A DNA stretch of 64,000 nt. It comes from Pseudomonas reactans. Its GTDB lineage: Bacteria; Pseudomonadota; Gammaproteobacteria; Pseudomonadales; Pseudomonadaceae. The notes beneath the pieces are model-generated. The model saw only the letters and a program-made list of their open reading frames with translations, searched no databases and was not told the origin of the DNA. Location: positions 129,297 through 193,296 of the forward strand of contig NZ_JACAPG010000024.1 in the NCBI RefSeq assembly GCF_013385825.1, in the 5' to 3' direction. Of this stretch, positions 26,444 to 35,397 are shown in pieces (the stretch's first letter is position 1; the number at the start of each line of letters is the position of its first letter). Position numbers and translations under genes: made by a program.

Positions 26444-27334
26444 ATGGACTACGTGACGCAGATCATTGACCCGCCGCCTTCACGCACCCGCTTGCTGCTG
26501 GACGGCGTGCGCGCCTTGCGCAAGCCCAAGCTTGACGGTGCGCCTGTGCTGCCCACGGAACGCCTGGTGCGTTCGGCAGTGGCGTTGTCTGCCGCCGACA
26601 TCGCCGCCTATGGTCGTGCCTGTGGTTTTCGCTGCGAGCAGGGGGTGCCGCTGTCCTATCCCCATGTGCTGGCGTTCCCTTTGCACTTGATGCTGCTGAC
26701 GCGCCCCAGCTTTCCGTACCCGGCCAGCGGCATGGTGCACCTGGCCAATCGCATCCGTCAGCACCAACGCTTGCACGAAGACCAGGCGTTGCGCATTGAG
26801 GTGTATTGCGAGCGCTGGGTCGCCCATCCCAAGGGCCAGGCGCTGAGCATCGCCACCCGTGCCTACGGTGCCGACACGCTGGTGTGGGAAAGCGATAGCC
26901 TGTACCTGCGCCGGGACGTCAAGGACCCGGTTGGCGAACCTTGGGCTGACGTGTTGCCCTTGCAGGAGGCGGGCTTGTTGCGCACCCAGCGCTGGGTGTT
27001 GCCCGCCGACCTGGGCCGGCGTTTTGCCAAGGTGTCAGGGGATTTCAACCCGATTCACACCTCGGTGATCGGCGCCAAGCTGTTCGGCTTTCGCCGCGCC
27101 ATCGCCCATGGCATGTGGACCCTGGGCCGTGCGCTCGCCGCCCAGCAACCGCCCGGTGGCCTGGACCAGGCCGAGGCCTATTGTGACTTCAAGCTGCCGA
27201 TCTTCCTGCCCGGCCAGGTCGCGCTGTGGAGCCACCCGGTGACCAGCCCGCCCCGCGAATTCGAAGTGCGCAATTTCGCCGGCGACAAACCCCATATGCG
27301 TGGCCTTTTCATCTGGAAAGAGAACCTGGAATGA
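26444..27334 (+). CDS. MaoC-like (R)-specific enoyl-CoA hydratase
   Basis: 296 residues with a C-terminal hot-dog domain carrying the hydratase-2 motif: FAKVSGDFNPIHTS followed by FGFRRAIAHGMW (residues ~195-225), with catalytic Asp and His present. The N-terminal half looks like a second, degenerate hot-dog. These enzymes hydrate trans-2-enoyl-CoA to the (R)-3-hydroxyacyl-CoA, the opposite stereochemistry from FadB. It is tightly packed: it starts 3 nt after the FabG-like gene and its stop overlaps the thiolase start (ATGA). It resembles mycobacterial HtdX, which is likewise next to FabG4. Confidence 0.88.
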   Translation: MDYVTQIIDPPPSRTRLLLDGVRALRKPKLDGAPVLPTERLVRSAVALSAADIAAYGRACGFRCEQGVPLSYPHVLAFPLHLMLLTRPSFPYPASGMVHLANRIRQHQRLHEDQALRIEVYCERWVAHPKGQALSIATRAYGADTLVWESDSLYLRRDVKDPVGEPWADVLPLQEAGLLRTQRWVLPADLGRRFAKVSGDFNPIHTSVIGAKLFGFRRAIAHGMWTLGRALAAQQPPGGLDQAEAYCDFKLPIFLPGQVALWSHPVTSPPREFEVRNFAGDKPHMRGLFIWKENLE

Positions 27335-28629
27335 GTGACTACAGCTTCAACCCGGCCCCGGTCCGCCGCGTCGCGATCATCGGCGGCAACCGCATCCCGT
27401 TTGCTCGCTCCAACACGGTGTACGCCCACGACAGCAACCAGGACCTGCTGGTCGCCGCGCTACAGGGCTTGGTCGACCGCTACAACCTGCACGGCCAACG
27501 CCTCGGTGAGTTTGCCGCCGGGGCTGTGATCAAGCACTCGCGGGATTTCAACCTGGCCCGTGAGTCGTTGCTGTCCACCACCTTGTCGCCGGATACGCCG
27601 GCCTACGATGTGCAACAAGCCTGCGGCACCGGCCTGGAGGCGGCATTGCTGGTGGCGAACAAGATTGCCCTCGGGCAGATCGAGGTGGGCATTGCGGGGG
27701 GATCCGACACCACCTCCGACGCGCCCATCGGTATCAATGAATCCCTGCGCCACACCTTGCTCGCAGCCAATCGTGCCAAGGGCATGGGCGACAAGTTGAA
27801 GACGTTGCTCAAGGTCCGGCCCTCAATGTTCTTCAAACCACTGTTGCCGCGCAACGGCGAGCCGCGCACTGGCCTGTCCATGGGCGAACACTGCGAAGAA
27901 ATGGCCAAGCGCTGGCAGATCAAGCGCCTGGCCCAGGATGAGTTGACCCTCACCAGCCATCAGCGCCTGGATGCGGCCTACAAACGCGGCTTCTTCGACG
28001 ACTTGATCAGCCCCCATCGCGGCCTGGCCAGGGACAACAACCTGCGCGCCGATGCCAGCCTAGAAAAGCTCGCTGGCCTGTCTCCAGCCTACGACCGCCA
28101 GAACGGCACCCTCACAGCCGGCAACTCCACCCCCCTGACCGATGGCGCCTCGGTAGTGCTGCTGGCCAGTGAAGAATGGGCCGTCGCCAACGGCTGGCCG
28201 GTAATGGCCTATCTGCGCACTGGCGAGACAGCGGCGGTGAACTTTGTCGACGGCACCGAAGGCTTGCTGATGGCCCCTGCCTACGCAGTGCCGCGCATGC
28301 TGAAACGCGAAGGCCTGAGCTTCAAGGACTTCGACTTTTTCGAGATCCACGAAGCCTTTGCCGCCCAGGTGTTGTGCACGCTCAAGGCCTGGGAAGACCC
28401 CGATTATTGCCGCGAGCGCCTAGGCTTGGAAGCGCCTCTGGGCACCATCGATCGCGCGAAGATGAACGTCAACGGCGGCTCGCTCGGCTGCGGCCATCCC
28501 TTCGCCGCCACCGGTGGCCGGCAGTTGGCGGCACTGGCCAAGATCATCCATGAGAACGGCGGCGGGCGCGGCCTGATTTCCATCTGCGCGGCCGGCGGGC
28601 TGGGCATTACTGCCATCGTCGAAAAGTAG
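27331..28629 (+). CDS. acetyl-CoA C-acyltransferase (thiolase)
   Basis: A 432-residue thiolase. The nucleophilic Cys is in VQQACGTGLEA (~residue 97), the His in FFEIHEAFAAQ and the second Cys in GGSLGCGHPFAATGG. It cleaves 3-oxoacyl-CoA with CoA, ending each round of beta-oxidation. It resembles FadI/FadA2-type long-chain thiolases. The start at 27331 overlaps the MaoC stop by 4 nt, so the two are translationally coupled. It is separated by 31 nt from fadD, which has its own AAGGACA-like ribosome site. Confidence 0.9.
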   Translation: MSDYSFNPAPVRRVAIIGGNRIPFARSNTVYAHDSNQDLLVAALQGLVDRYNLHGQRLGEFAAGAVIKHSRDFNLARESLLSTTLSPDTPAYDVQQACGTGLEAALLVANKIALGQIEVGIAGGSDTTSDAPIGINESLRHTLLAANRAKGMGDKLKTLLKVRPSMFFKPLLPRNGEPRTGLSMGEHCEEMAKRWQIKRLAQDELTLTSHQRLDAAYKRGFFDDLISPHRGLARDNNLRADASLEKLAGLSPAYDRQNGTLTAGNSTPLTDGASVVLLASEEWAVANGWPVMAYLRTGETAAVNFVDGTEGLLMAPAYAVPRMLKREGLSFKDFDFFEIHEAFAAQVLCTLKAWEDPDYCRERLGLEAPLGTIDRAKMNVNGGSLGCGHPFAATGGRQLAALAKIIHENGGGRGLISICAAGGLGITAIVEK

Positions 28630-28660
28630 CGCTATCAAAAACAACAATAAGGACACTGCC

Positions 28661-30364
28661 ATGAACGCTGTAAGCCTGGAACACGCCGAACGGATCTGGT
28701 TGAACGCTTACCTGCCCGGCGTCCCGGCGGATATCGACGCCGCTATCGAGGACTATCCGTCGCTGCGCGAGGTGTTCCTGGAGCACCTGGAAAAATTCCG
28801 CGAGCGAGTGGCGTATGTCAGCATCGGCACCGAAATGACCTACGCCGACTGGCAGGTGCAAGGCTATGCCTTTGCCGCCTGGCTGCAGGGGCAGGGCGTC
28901 AAGAAAGGTGATCGTGTGGCGCTGATGATGCCCAACTGCTTGCAGTATCCGATTTGCCTGTTGGGCACCATCCTGACCGGCGCGGTGGTGGTCAACGTCA
29001 ACCCGCTGTACACCTCCCATGAGCTCAAGCACCTGCTCAAGGACAGTGGTGCGGAAACTGTGGTGATCTTCGAAAACTTCGCCCACACCCTGGAAAAAGT
29101 CATCACCGGCAGCAGCGTCAAGCGCGTGGTGATCGCCGCCATCGGCGATTTGCTGGGGACGTTCAAGGGCGCCGCGATGAACTTCATCCTGCGCCGTGTG
29201 CAAAAGCAGGTGCCGGCGTTCAACCTGCGCGGTTCGCTGCGCTTCAACCAGGTGCTGAAACAGGGGCGGGCGCTCACTCATTTCCCGGTGGAGATGCACC
29301 TCGACGACCTGGCCTTCCTGCAATACACCGGCGGCACTACTGGCGACGCGAAGGGTGTGATGCTCAGTCATCGCAATATCATCGCCAACCTGCTGCAAGC
29401 CAAGGCCTGGGTTGGCGACCAACTGGACCAGGACAAGCAGGAAACCAACGTCACCTTGTTGCCGCTGTACCACATCTTTTCCCTGACGGTGAATTGCCTG
29501 ATGTTCATGTGCCTGGGCGGGCGCAACATCCTGATCGCCAACCCACGGGACGTGAAGCGCGTGCAGATGATCCTGCGCAAGGAGCGCTTCAACGGGATTG
29601 CCGGGGTCAACACCTTGTTTAACGGCCTGCTCGAGAACAAGGAGTTCTGCGCACGGGACTTTTCCGATCTGCGCATGGTGATTGCCGGCGGCATGGCCAC
29701 GCACACGGCGGTGGCCAAGCGCTGGAAGGAAGTCACCGGGCTGCCGATCATCGAAGGCTACGGCCTCACCGAATGCTCGCCGGTGGTGAGCATCAGCCCG
29801 ATCAACATTGCGCGCATGCGTGAGATGGAGTTCACCGGCAGCATCGGCGTGCCATTGCCCTCGACCTGGGTGCGGTTTATCCGCGAAGACGGTGAGTTGG
29901 CTGAGATTGGCGAGCAGGGCGAACTGCAAGTGCGCGGGCCGCAGGTGATGCAGGGCTACTGGAAACGTCCGGAGGCCACTGCCGAGGTGCTGGATGCCGA
30001 AGGGTGGTTGTCGACCGGGGACATCGGCGTGATGGACGCGCGCGGTTATATCCGCTTGGTGGACCGCAAGAAGGACATGATCCTGGTTTCGGGCTTCAAC
30101 GTGTATCCCAATGAAATCGAGGACGTGGTAGCGCTACACCCTGGCGTGGCCGAAGTGGCGGCGATTGGCGTGGAAGATGGCGTGACCGGCGAGAAGGTCA
30201 AGATCATCGTGGTGCGCAAGGACCCGAGCCTGACCCAGGAGCAAATTCTTGCGCATTGCCGGGAGTACCTGACGGGGTACAAGGTGCCGAAGTACGTGGA
30301 GTTCCGTACCACTGAGCTGCCCAAGACCACCGTCGGCAAAGTTCTGCGCCGGGCACTGCGCTAA
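28661..30364 (+). CDS. fadD: long-chain fatty acid-CoA ligase
   Basis: A 567-residue AMP-forming acyl-CoA synthetase. Visible motifs are the phosphate loop YTGGTTGDAKGV, the adenylation motif EGYGLTECSP, the hinge region WLSTGDIGVMDARGYIRLVDRKKDMI, and a C-terminal catalytic Lys in LPKTTVGKVLRRALR. It activates free fatty acids (here presumably those derived from alkanes) for the FadE - MaoC - FabG4-like - thiolase cycle encoded just upstream. Start ATG 28661 follows AATAAGGACACTGCC. A REP pair closes the cluster downstream. Confidence 0.92.
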   Translation: MNAVSLEHAERIWLNAYLPGVPADIDAAIEDYPSLREVFLEHLEKFRERVAYVSIGTEMTYADWQVQGYAFAAWLQGQGVKKGDRVALMMPNCLQYPICLLGTILTGAVVVNVNPLYTSHELKHLLKDSGAETVVIFENFAHTLEKVITGSSVKRVVIAAIGDLLGTFKGAAMNFILRRVQKQVPAFNLRGSLRFNQVLKQGRALTHFPVEMHLDDLAFLQYTGGTTGDAKGVMLSHRNIIANLLQAKAWVGDQLDQDKQETNVTLLPLYHIFSLTVNCLMFMCLGGRNILIANPRDVKRVQMILRKERFNGIAGVNTLFNGLLENKEFCARDFSDLRMVIAGGMATHTAVAKRWKEVTGLPIIEGYGLTECSPVVSISPINIARMREMEFTGSIGVPLPSTWVRFIREDGELAEIGEQGELQVRGPQVMQGYWKRPEATAEVLDAEGWLSTGDIGVMDARGYIRLVDRKKDMILVSGFNVYPNEIEDVVALHPGVAEVAAIGVEDGVTGEKVKIIVVRKDPSLTQEQILAHCREYLTGYKVPKYVEFRTTELPKTTVGKVLRRALR

Positions 30365-30386
30365 TTTGAAGGTTTAGGTGATCCAA

Positions 30387-30460
30387 ATGTGGAGCTGGCT
30401 TGCCTGCGATAGCGGTGTACCTGTTACACCGCCATCGCAGGCAAGCCAGCTCCTACAAAG
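30387..30460. repeat. paired REP palindrome
   Basis: Two facing REP variants (GGAGCTGGCTTGCCTGCGAT and its reverse complement) separated by ~20 nt, between fadD and the converging Gfo/Idh/MocA gene. It could act as a terminator for both. Confidence 0.85.
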
Positions 30461-30474
30461 TTCTGTGGTGGATT

Positions 30475-31593
30475 TTAGAGTGAGTTCACGGTTACCCAAC
30501 GCTCCTCTTTGGCCGCCACGCGAATCGCCGTCGCCAACCGCTCAACTTCCCACGCTGCCTCAAAGTCAGTGCCATCCGCACCTTGACCGGCCAGCGCCAG
30601 AATCAATTCCTGCACTTCCAACGTCTTCAGCTCGTTGTAGCCCAACTGATGCCCCGCCGCCGGGCTGAACGCCGCATAACCGGGCAGGGCAGGGCCTGCG
30701 AGCAAACGCTGGAAACCGTCCTGGCCAACGCGACAGACCTGCAATTCATTCAAGCGCTCCTGATCGAACGCCAAGGTGCCTTTCGTCCCGCTGATCTCGA
30801 AACTCAGGTGGTTTTTGTAGCCCTGCTTGAGCCAGCTGCTGCTCACCGTACCGCGTGCGCCATTGGCAAAACGCAGCAGGGCGTGCACTTGGTCATCCAC
30901 CGCAATCGATTTAAGGTGGTCGGTGCTGCCTTTGACGGCAGGGCGCCGGGCGTGGACGGTCTGGGTGTCGGCACACACACTCACTACGTCGCCCACTAGA
31001 TAGCGCGCCATCGACAGCAAGTGACTGCCCAGGTCCGCCAGGGCACCGCCAGCATGCTCGACTTCACAACGCCACGACCATGGCGAGGCCGGGTCGGCCA
31101 TGAAATCTTCGCTGAACTCACCCTGGAAGCTGATGATCTCGCCCAACTCGCCGCTGGCAATCATCTGCCGCGCCAGCGTGATCATCGGGTTGTGCTGGTA
31201 GTTGTAGCCCACCCGCGTCACCACACCCGCAGCACTGGCGGCGCGGCGCATGGCGTCGGCCTGTTCCAGGCTCACGGCCAGGGGTTTTTCGCAGTACACC
31301 GCCTTGCCCGCCGCGATGGCCGCCATGGCCATGGGGTAGTGCAAATGGTTGGGGGTGGTGATGGCGACTACGTCGACGTTGGGATTATTGATCAACGCCT
31401 GCCAGTCGCCATGGGCCTGGGCAAAGCCCCAATCCTTGGCGCAGCGGTGGGCGCGCTCGGTGTCGGCGTCGGCCAGTGCTGCCAGCTTGAGGTGTACCGG
31501 CAGTTCGAATACCGCACGGGCGTTATTGAAGGCCAAGGCGTGGGCGCGCCCCATGAAGCCTGTGCCGATCAAGCCGATTCCGAGTTCACGCAT
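30475..31593 (-). CDS. Gfo/Idh/MocA-family oxidoreductase
   Basis: A 372-residue NAD(P)-dependent enzyme with the N-terminal Rossmann motif LIGTGFMGRAHA, the family motif CEKPLAVS (residues ~93-100, Lys binds substrate/cofactor) and a C-terminal alpha/beta domain. Members oxidise sugars, inositols or related polyols. The start at 31593 (MRELGIGLIG) fits the fold; the frame is open to 31653 but the extra residues look like translated AT-rich promoter DNA. It stands alone on the minus strand between two unrelated plus-strand blocks. The upstream AT-rich stretch 31625-31680, with a repeated ATGGAATAAAAATTC, is its likely promoter and may hold a repressor site. Confidence 0.87.
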   Translation of the reverse strand: MRELGIGLIGTGFMGRAHALAFNNARAVFELPVHLKLAALADADTERAHRCAKDWGFAQAHGDWQALINNPNVDVVAITTPNHLHYPMAMAAIAAGKAVYCEKPLAVSLEQADAMRRAASAAGVVTRVGYNYQHNPMITLARQMIASGELGEIISFQGEFSEDFMADPASPWSWRCEVEHAGGALADLGSHLLSMARYLVGDVVSVCADTQTVHARRPAVKGSTDHLKSIAVDDQVHALLRFANGARGTVSSSWLKQGYKNHLSFEISGTKGTLAFDQERLNELQVCRVGQDGFQRLLAGPALPGYAAFSPAAGHQLGYNELKTLEVQELILALAGQGADGTDFEAAWEVERLATAIRVAAKEERWVTVNSL

Positions 31594-31634
31594 CGCCGTG
31601 GTCCTTTGGATTATTGTTTTCAGGAAGACTATTA

Positions 31635-31678
31635 ATGGAATAAAAATTCCCATATTTCAATAGATGGAATAAAAATTC
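31635..31678 (-). promoter_or_regulatory. direct repeat in promoter region of Gfo/Idh gene
   Basis: The 15-mer ATGGAATAAAAATTC is present at 31635-31649 and again at 31664-31678, about 29 nt (close to three helical turns) apart and 42-85 nt upstream of the Gfo/Idh start codon. A direct repeat on one face of the helix is a typical regulator site; LacI- or AraC-type control of a sugar gene is possible. No regulator is encoded beside it. Confidence 0.45.
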
Positions 31679-31884
31679 ATTGATGCTCCGGCGATCAGCC
31701 CCGCGAATGCAGCTATATTCAGGCGCTGACGAAAGGGGCTCAGTTAACAAAAGATAACGTAGCGCCGATTGTCAGACGATTCGAAAGCCCGATAGGATGG
31801 CCCCTGCTTCCTCCAGGCGCTCTAGATTGCAGGTTTCAAGGCCCCGGAAGGCAGCGATAACAATAATAAATGGGAGAAAGGTCT

Positions 31885-32928
31885 ATGAGTGAGCCTGTCA
31901 TGGGTTGGGTTGTCTGCCGCCCACGCGCCGCACGCAGGGTCGCGATGCTGGCCGCAGCGCTCTCGCTGTTTGGCGCTGTCGTATTACCGGCAGCCGTCCA
32001 GGCCGCCAGCGATACCTCGTTTGCGATTGAATCCCCCAAGGCCGCCAAAGGCCTGATGATCGATGTGGTCCACGCGGGCAAGCGCCTGGTGGCGGTTGGT
32101 GATCGCGGGCACATCCTCTATTCCGATGACCAGGGCAGCACCTGGACCCAAGCCAAAGTCCCCACCCGGCAGTTGCTCACGGCGGTGTTTTTCGTCGATG
32201 ACAAGCAGGGCTGGGCGGTGGGCCACGATGCGCAGATTCTTGCCAGTTCCGACGGCGGCGCCACCTGGACCCAGCAGTACCAGGATCTTAAACGCGAAGC
32301 GCCGTTGCTCGACGTGTGGTTCAACGATGCCAACCACGGCCTGGCCGTCGGCGCCTACGGTGCGCTGATCGAAACCACCGACGGCGGCAAGACCTGGGAC
32401 GACGTCAGCGACCGCCTCGACAACGAAGACCAATATCACCTCAACGCCATTGCCCATATCAAGGACGCCGGCCTGTTCATCGTTGGCGAGCAGGGCAGCA
32501 TGTTCCGCTCCAGCGACGACGGCCAGACCTGGGAGAAACTCGAAGGCCCCTACGAGGGCTCGCTGTTTGGCGTGATCGGCACCGCTCAGCCGCAAACCCT
32601 GCTGGCTTATGGCTTGCGCGGCAACCTGTACCGGTCCACGGATTTTGGCAGCACCTGGGAGCAAGTTGAACTGAACGCTGCGCGGGGAGCGCTGGAGTTT
32701 GGGTTGTCGGGCGCGACCTTGCTGGAGGACGGCTCGATTGTCGTGGTCGGCAACGGCGGCAGCGTGGTGGTCAGCCATGACGACGGCGTGACCTTCAGCG
32801 TGTTCAACCGTGCGGACCGGATATCCCTGTCGTCCGTCACGGCGGCAGGCAATGGCAACTTGATTCTGGCCGGGCAGGGGGGCGTTCGCGTCGCTAAAGC
32901 CGATGGCGCCGAACCGACAAAACAATAA
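31885..32928 (+). CDS. YCF48-type beta-propeller, periplasmic
   Basis: A 347-residue exported protein: a positively charged N-terminus and a hydrophobic signal (MLAAALSLFGAVVLPAAVQA), then repeated Asp-box motifs of the form S-x-D-x-G-x-T-W (YSDDQGSTW, SSDGGATW, TTDGGKTW, SSDDGQTW, STDFGSTW and a weaker SHDDGVTF). These mark successive blades of a YCF48/BNR propeller. In proteobacteria such proteins are often encoded directly before RND-type exporters, as here (15 nt gap), and probably act with them in the periplasm. Start 31885 follows GGGAGAAAGG. Confidence 0.85.
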   Translation: MSEPVMGWVVCRPRAARRVAMLAAALSLFGAVVLPAAVQAASDTSFAIESPKAAKGLMIDVVHAGKRLVAVGDRGHILYSDDQGSTWTQAKVPTRQLLTAVFFVDDKQGWAVGHDAQILASSDGGATWTQQYQDLKREAPLLDVWFNDANHGLAVGAYGALIETTDGGKTWDDVSDRLDNEDQYHLNAIAHIKDAGLFIVGEQGSMFRSSDDGQTWEKLEGPYEGSLFGVIGTAQPQTLLAYGLRGNLYRSTDFGSTWEQVELNAARGALEFGLSGATLLEDGSIVVVGNGGSVVVSHDDGVTFSVFNRADRISLSSVTAAGNGNLILAGQGGVRVAKADGAEPTKQ

Positions 32929-32943
32929 GAAGGCGGGGAAAGA

Positions 32944-35319
32944 ATGAGCAGTCATCACAACGATAAAGCGACCTTTCTTGAGCGCCTGATCTTCAACAAC
33001 CGCCCGGCAGTGATCGTGATCTGCCTGCTGGTGAGTATTTTCCTGTTCTGGCAGGCGACCTTGATTCGCCCGTCCACCAGCTTCGAAAAAATGATTCCGC
33101 TCAAGCACCCCTTCATCGAGAAGATGATGGAGCACCGCAATGACCTGGCGAACCTGGGCAACACGGTGCGCATCTCGGTGGAGGCCAAGGACGGAGACAT
33201 CTTCACCAAGGAGTACATGGAGACCCTGCGTCAGATCAACGACGAAGTGTTTTACATCTCCGGCGTCGACCGCTCGGGCCTCAAGTCGCTGTGGAGCCCC
33301 AGCGTACGCTGGACCGAAGTGACCGAAGAAGGCTTTGCCGGCGGTGAAGTGATCCCGCAGAGCTATAACGGCTCGCCGGAAAGCCTCGATCAACTGCGCA
33401 ATAACGTGCTCAAGTCCGGCCAGGTCGGGCGTCTGGTGGCCAACGACTTCAAGTCGAGCATCGTCGACATCCCGCTGCTGGAGTCCTACCCGGACCCGCA
33501 GGATCAGGGCAAGTTGCTGGCCCTGGACTACCGCAAGTTCTCCCATGAACTGGAAGACAAGATCCGCACCAAGTTCCAGGAGCAGAACCCCAACGTCCAG
33601 ATCCACATCGTCGGTTTCGCCAAGAAAGTCGGTGACCTGATCGATGGCCTGATCATGGTCGTGCTGTTCTTCGGCGTGGCGTTCGGTATTACCCTGGTTC
33701 TGCTGCTGTGGTTCACCAACTGCCTGCGCAGCACCATTGCGGTGTTGAGCACCACCCTGGTGGCGGTGGTCTGGCAATTGGGCCTGATGCATGCCGCTGG
33801 TTTCGGGCTGGATCCCTACTCGATGCTGGTGCCGTTTCTGATCTTCGCCATTGGTATTTCCCACGGCGTGCAGAAGATCAACGGTATCGCCCTGCAATCC
33901 AGCGAAGCGGACAACGCGCTGACCGCTGCACGCCGCACCTTCCGCCAACTGTTCCTGCCGGGGATGATCGCGATTCTTGCTGATGCGGTGGGCTTTATCA
34001 CGCTATTGATCATCGACATCGGCGTGATCCGTGAACTGGCCATCGGCGCCTCTATCGGCGTGGCGGTGATCGTGTTCACTAACTTGATCCTGCTGCCAGT
34101 GGCGATTTCCTACGTCGGCATCAGCAAACGCGCGATCGCCAAGAGCAAGAAAGACGCGAACCGCGAGCATCCGTTCTGGCGCCTGTTGTCGAAATTCGCC
34201 AGCCCGAAAGTCGCACCGGTCTCGATCTTCCTGGCCCTGATCGCCTTTGGGGGCGGCCTCTGGTACAGCCAGAACCTCAAGATCGGCGACCTTGACCAGG
34301 GCGCGCCGGAACTGCGCCCGGACTCGCGCTACAACAAAGACAACAACTTCATCATCAGCAACTACTCCACCAGTTCCGACGTGCTGGTGGTGATGGTCAA
34401 GACCAAGGCCGAAGGTTGCTCGCGCTATGAAGCCATGGCGCCCATCGACCAGTTGATGTGGAAGATGCAGAACACCGAGGGCGTGCAGTCGGCGATCTCG
34501 CTGGTGACCGTGTCCAAGCAAATGATCAAGGGCATGAACGAGGGCAACCTGAAATGGGAAACCCTGTCGCGTAACCCGGATGTGCTGAACAACTCCATCG
34601 CCCGTGCCGATGGCCTGTACAACAACAACTGCTCCCTGGCACCGGTGCTGGTGTTCCTCAACGACCACAAGGCCGAAACCCTCGACCGCGCGGTGCATGC
34701 CGTGCAGGATTTCGCCAAGGAAAACAACAAGCACGGCCTGGAATTCATCCTCGCCGCCGGTAACGCCGGGATCGAGGCGGCCACCAACGAGGTGATCAAG
34801 GAATCCGAGCTGACCATCCTGATCCTGGTGTACCTGTGCGTGGCGACCATGTGCATGATCACCTTCCGCTCCTGGGCGGCGACCCTGTGCATCGTGCTGC
34901 CGCTGGTGCTGACCTCGGTGCTGGGCAACGCGTTGATGGCGTTCATGGGCATCGGTGTCAAGGTGGCGACCTTGCCGGTGGTGGCGCTGGGCGTGGGGAT
35001 TGGCGTGGACTACGGCATCTACATCTACAGTCGCCTGGAAAGCTTCCTGCGCGCCGGTCTGCCGCTGCAAGAGGCGTATTACCAGACGCTCAAGTCCACG
35101 GGTAAAGCCGTGCTGTTCACCGGCCTGTGCCTGGCAATCGGCGTGTGCACCTGGATCTTCTCAGCCATCAAGTTCCAGGCCGACATGGGCCTGATGCTGA
35201 CCTTCATGCTGCTGTGGAACATGTTCGGCGCGCTGTGGCTGTTGCCGGCGCTGGCGCGGTTCCTGATCAAGCCGGAGAAACTGGCGGGGCAGAAGGGCAA
35301 CTCACTCTTCGCGCATTGA
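32944..35319 (+). CDS. RND/MMPL-superfamily exporter
   Basis: A 791-residue inner-membrane protein with the RND duplicated layout: one helix near the N-terminus (residues ~19-40), a large periplasmic domain, a block of helices at ~235-400, a second periplasmic domain, and a second block at ~620-775 (LPVVALGVGIGVDYGIYIYSRLESFLRAG). It lacks the length of AcrB-type pumps and matches the MMPL/HAE3-like group that moves lipids or hopanoid-like molecules rather than drugs. It is paired with the YCF48 protein. No membrane-fusion or outer-membrane partner genes are adjacent. Confidence 0.85.
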   Translation: MSSHHNDKATFLERLIFNNRPAVIVICLLVSIFLFWQATLIRPSTSFEKMIPLKHPFIEKMMEHRNDLANLGNTVRISVEAKDGDIFTKEYMETLRQINDEVFYISGVDRSGLKSLWSPSVRWTEVTEEGFAGGEVIPQSYNGSPESLDQLRNNVLKSGQVGRLVANDFKSSIVDIPLLESYPDPQDQGKLLALDYRKFSHELEDKIRTKFQEQNPNVQIHIVGFAKKVGDLIDGLIMVVLFFGVAFGITLVLLLWFTNCLRSTIAVLSTTLVAVVWQLGLMHAAGFGLDPYSMLVPFLIFAIGISHGVQKINGIALQSSEADNALTAARRTFRQLFLPGMIAILADAVGFITLLIIDIGVIRELAIGASIGVAVIVFTNLILLPVAISYVGISKRAIAKSKKDANREHPFWRLLSKFASPKVAPVSIFLALIAFGGGLWYSQNLKIGDLDQGAPELRPDSRYNKDNNFIISNYSTSSDVLVVMVKTKAEGCSRYEAMAPIDQLMWKMQNTEGVQSAISLVTVSKQMIKGMNEGNLKWETLSRNPDVLNNSIARADGLYNNNCSLAPVLVFLNDHKAETLDRAVHAVQDFAKENNKHGLEFILAAGNAGIEAATNEVIKESELTILILVYLCVATMCMITFRSWAATLCIVLPLVLTSVLGNALMAFMGIGVKVATLPVVALGVGIGVDYGIYIYSRLESFLRAGLPLQEAYYQTLKSTGKAVLFTGLCLAIGVCTWIFSAIKFQADMGLMLTFMLLWNMFGALWLLPALARFLIKPEKLAGQKGNSLFAH

Positions 35320-35346
35320 TCGATTAGACCATTGCCGCAAGGCACC

Positions 35347-35383
35347 GCGGGGGAATTGACCTATCATGTGTCTTTTCCCCCGC
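35347..35383 (+). repeat. inverted repeat between exporter and DUF5629 genes
   Basis: A perfect 9-bp inverted repeat, GCGGGGGAA (35347-35355) and TTCCCCCGC (35375-35383), encloses 19 nt that contain TTGACC and TATCAT. It lies 28 nt after the exporter stop and 15 nt before the next start. It could be a terminator without T-tract, or an operator around a promoter. Confidence 0.45.
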
Positions 35384-35397
35384 AGTGACTTCACATC

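Noticed and set aside
31984..33948. 654-codon minus-strand frame over the YCF48-exporter pair
   Set aside because: Antisense of two clear genes; no ribosome site or recognisable domain.
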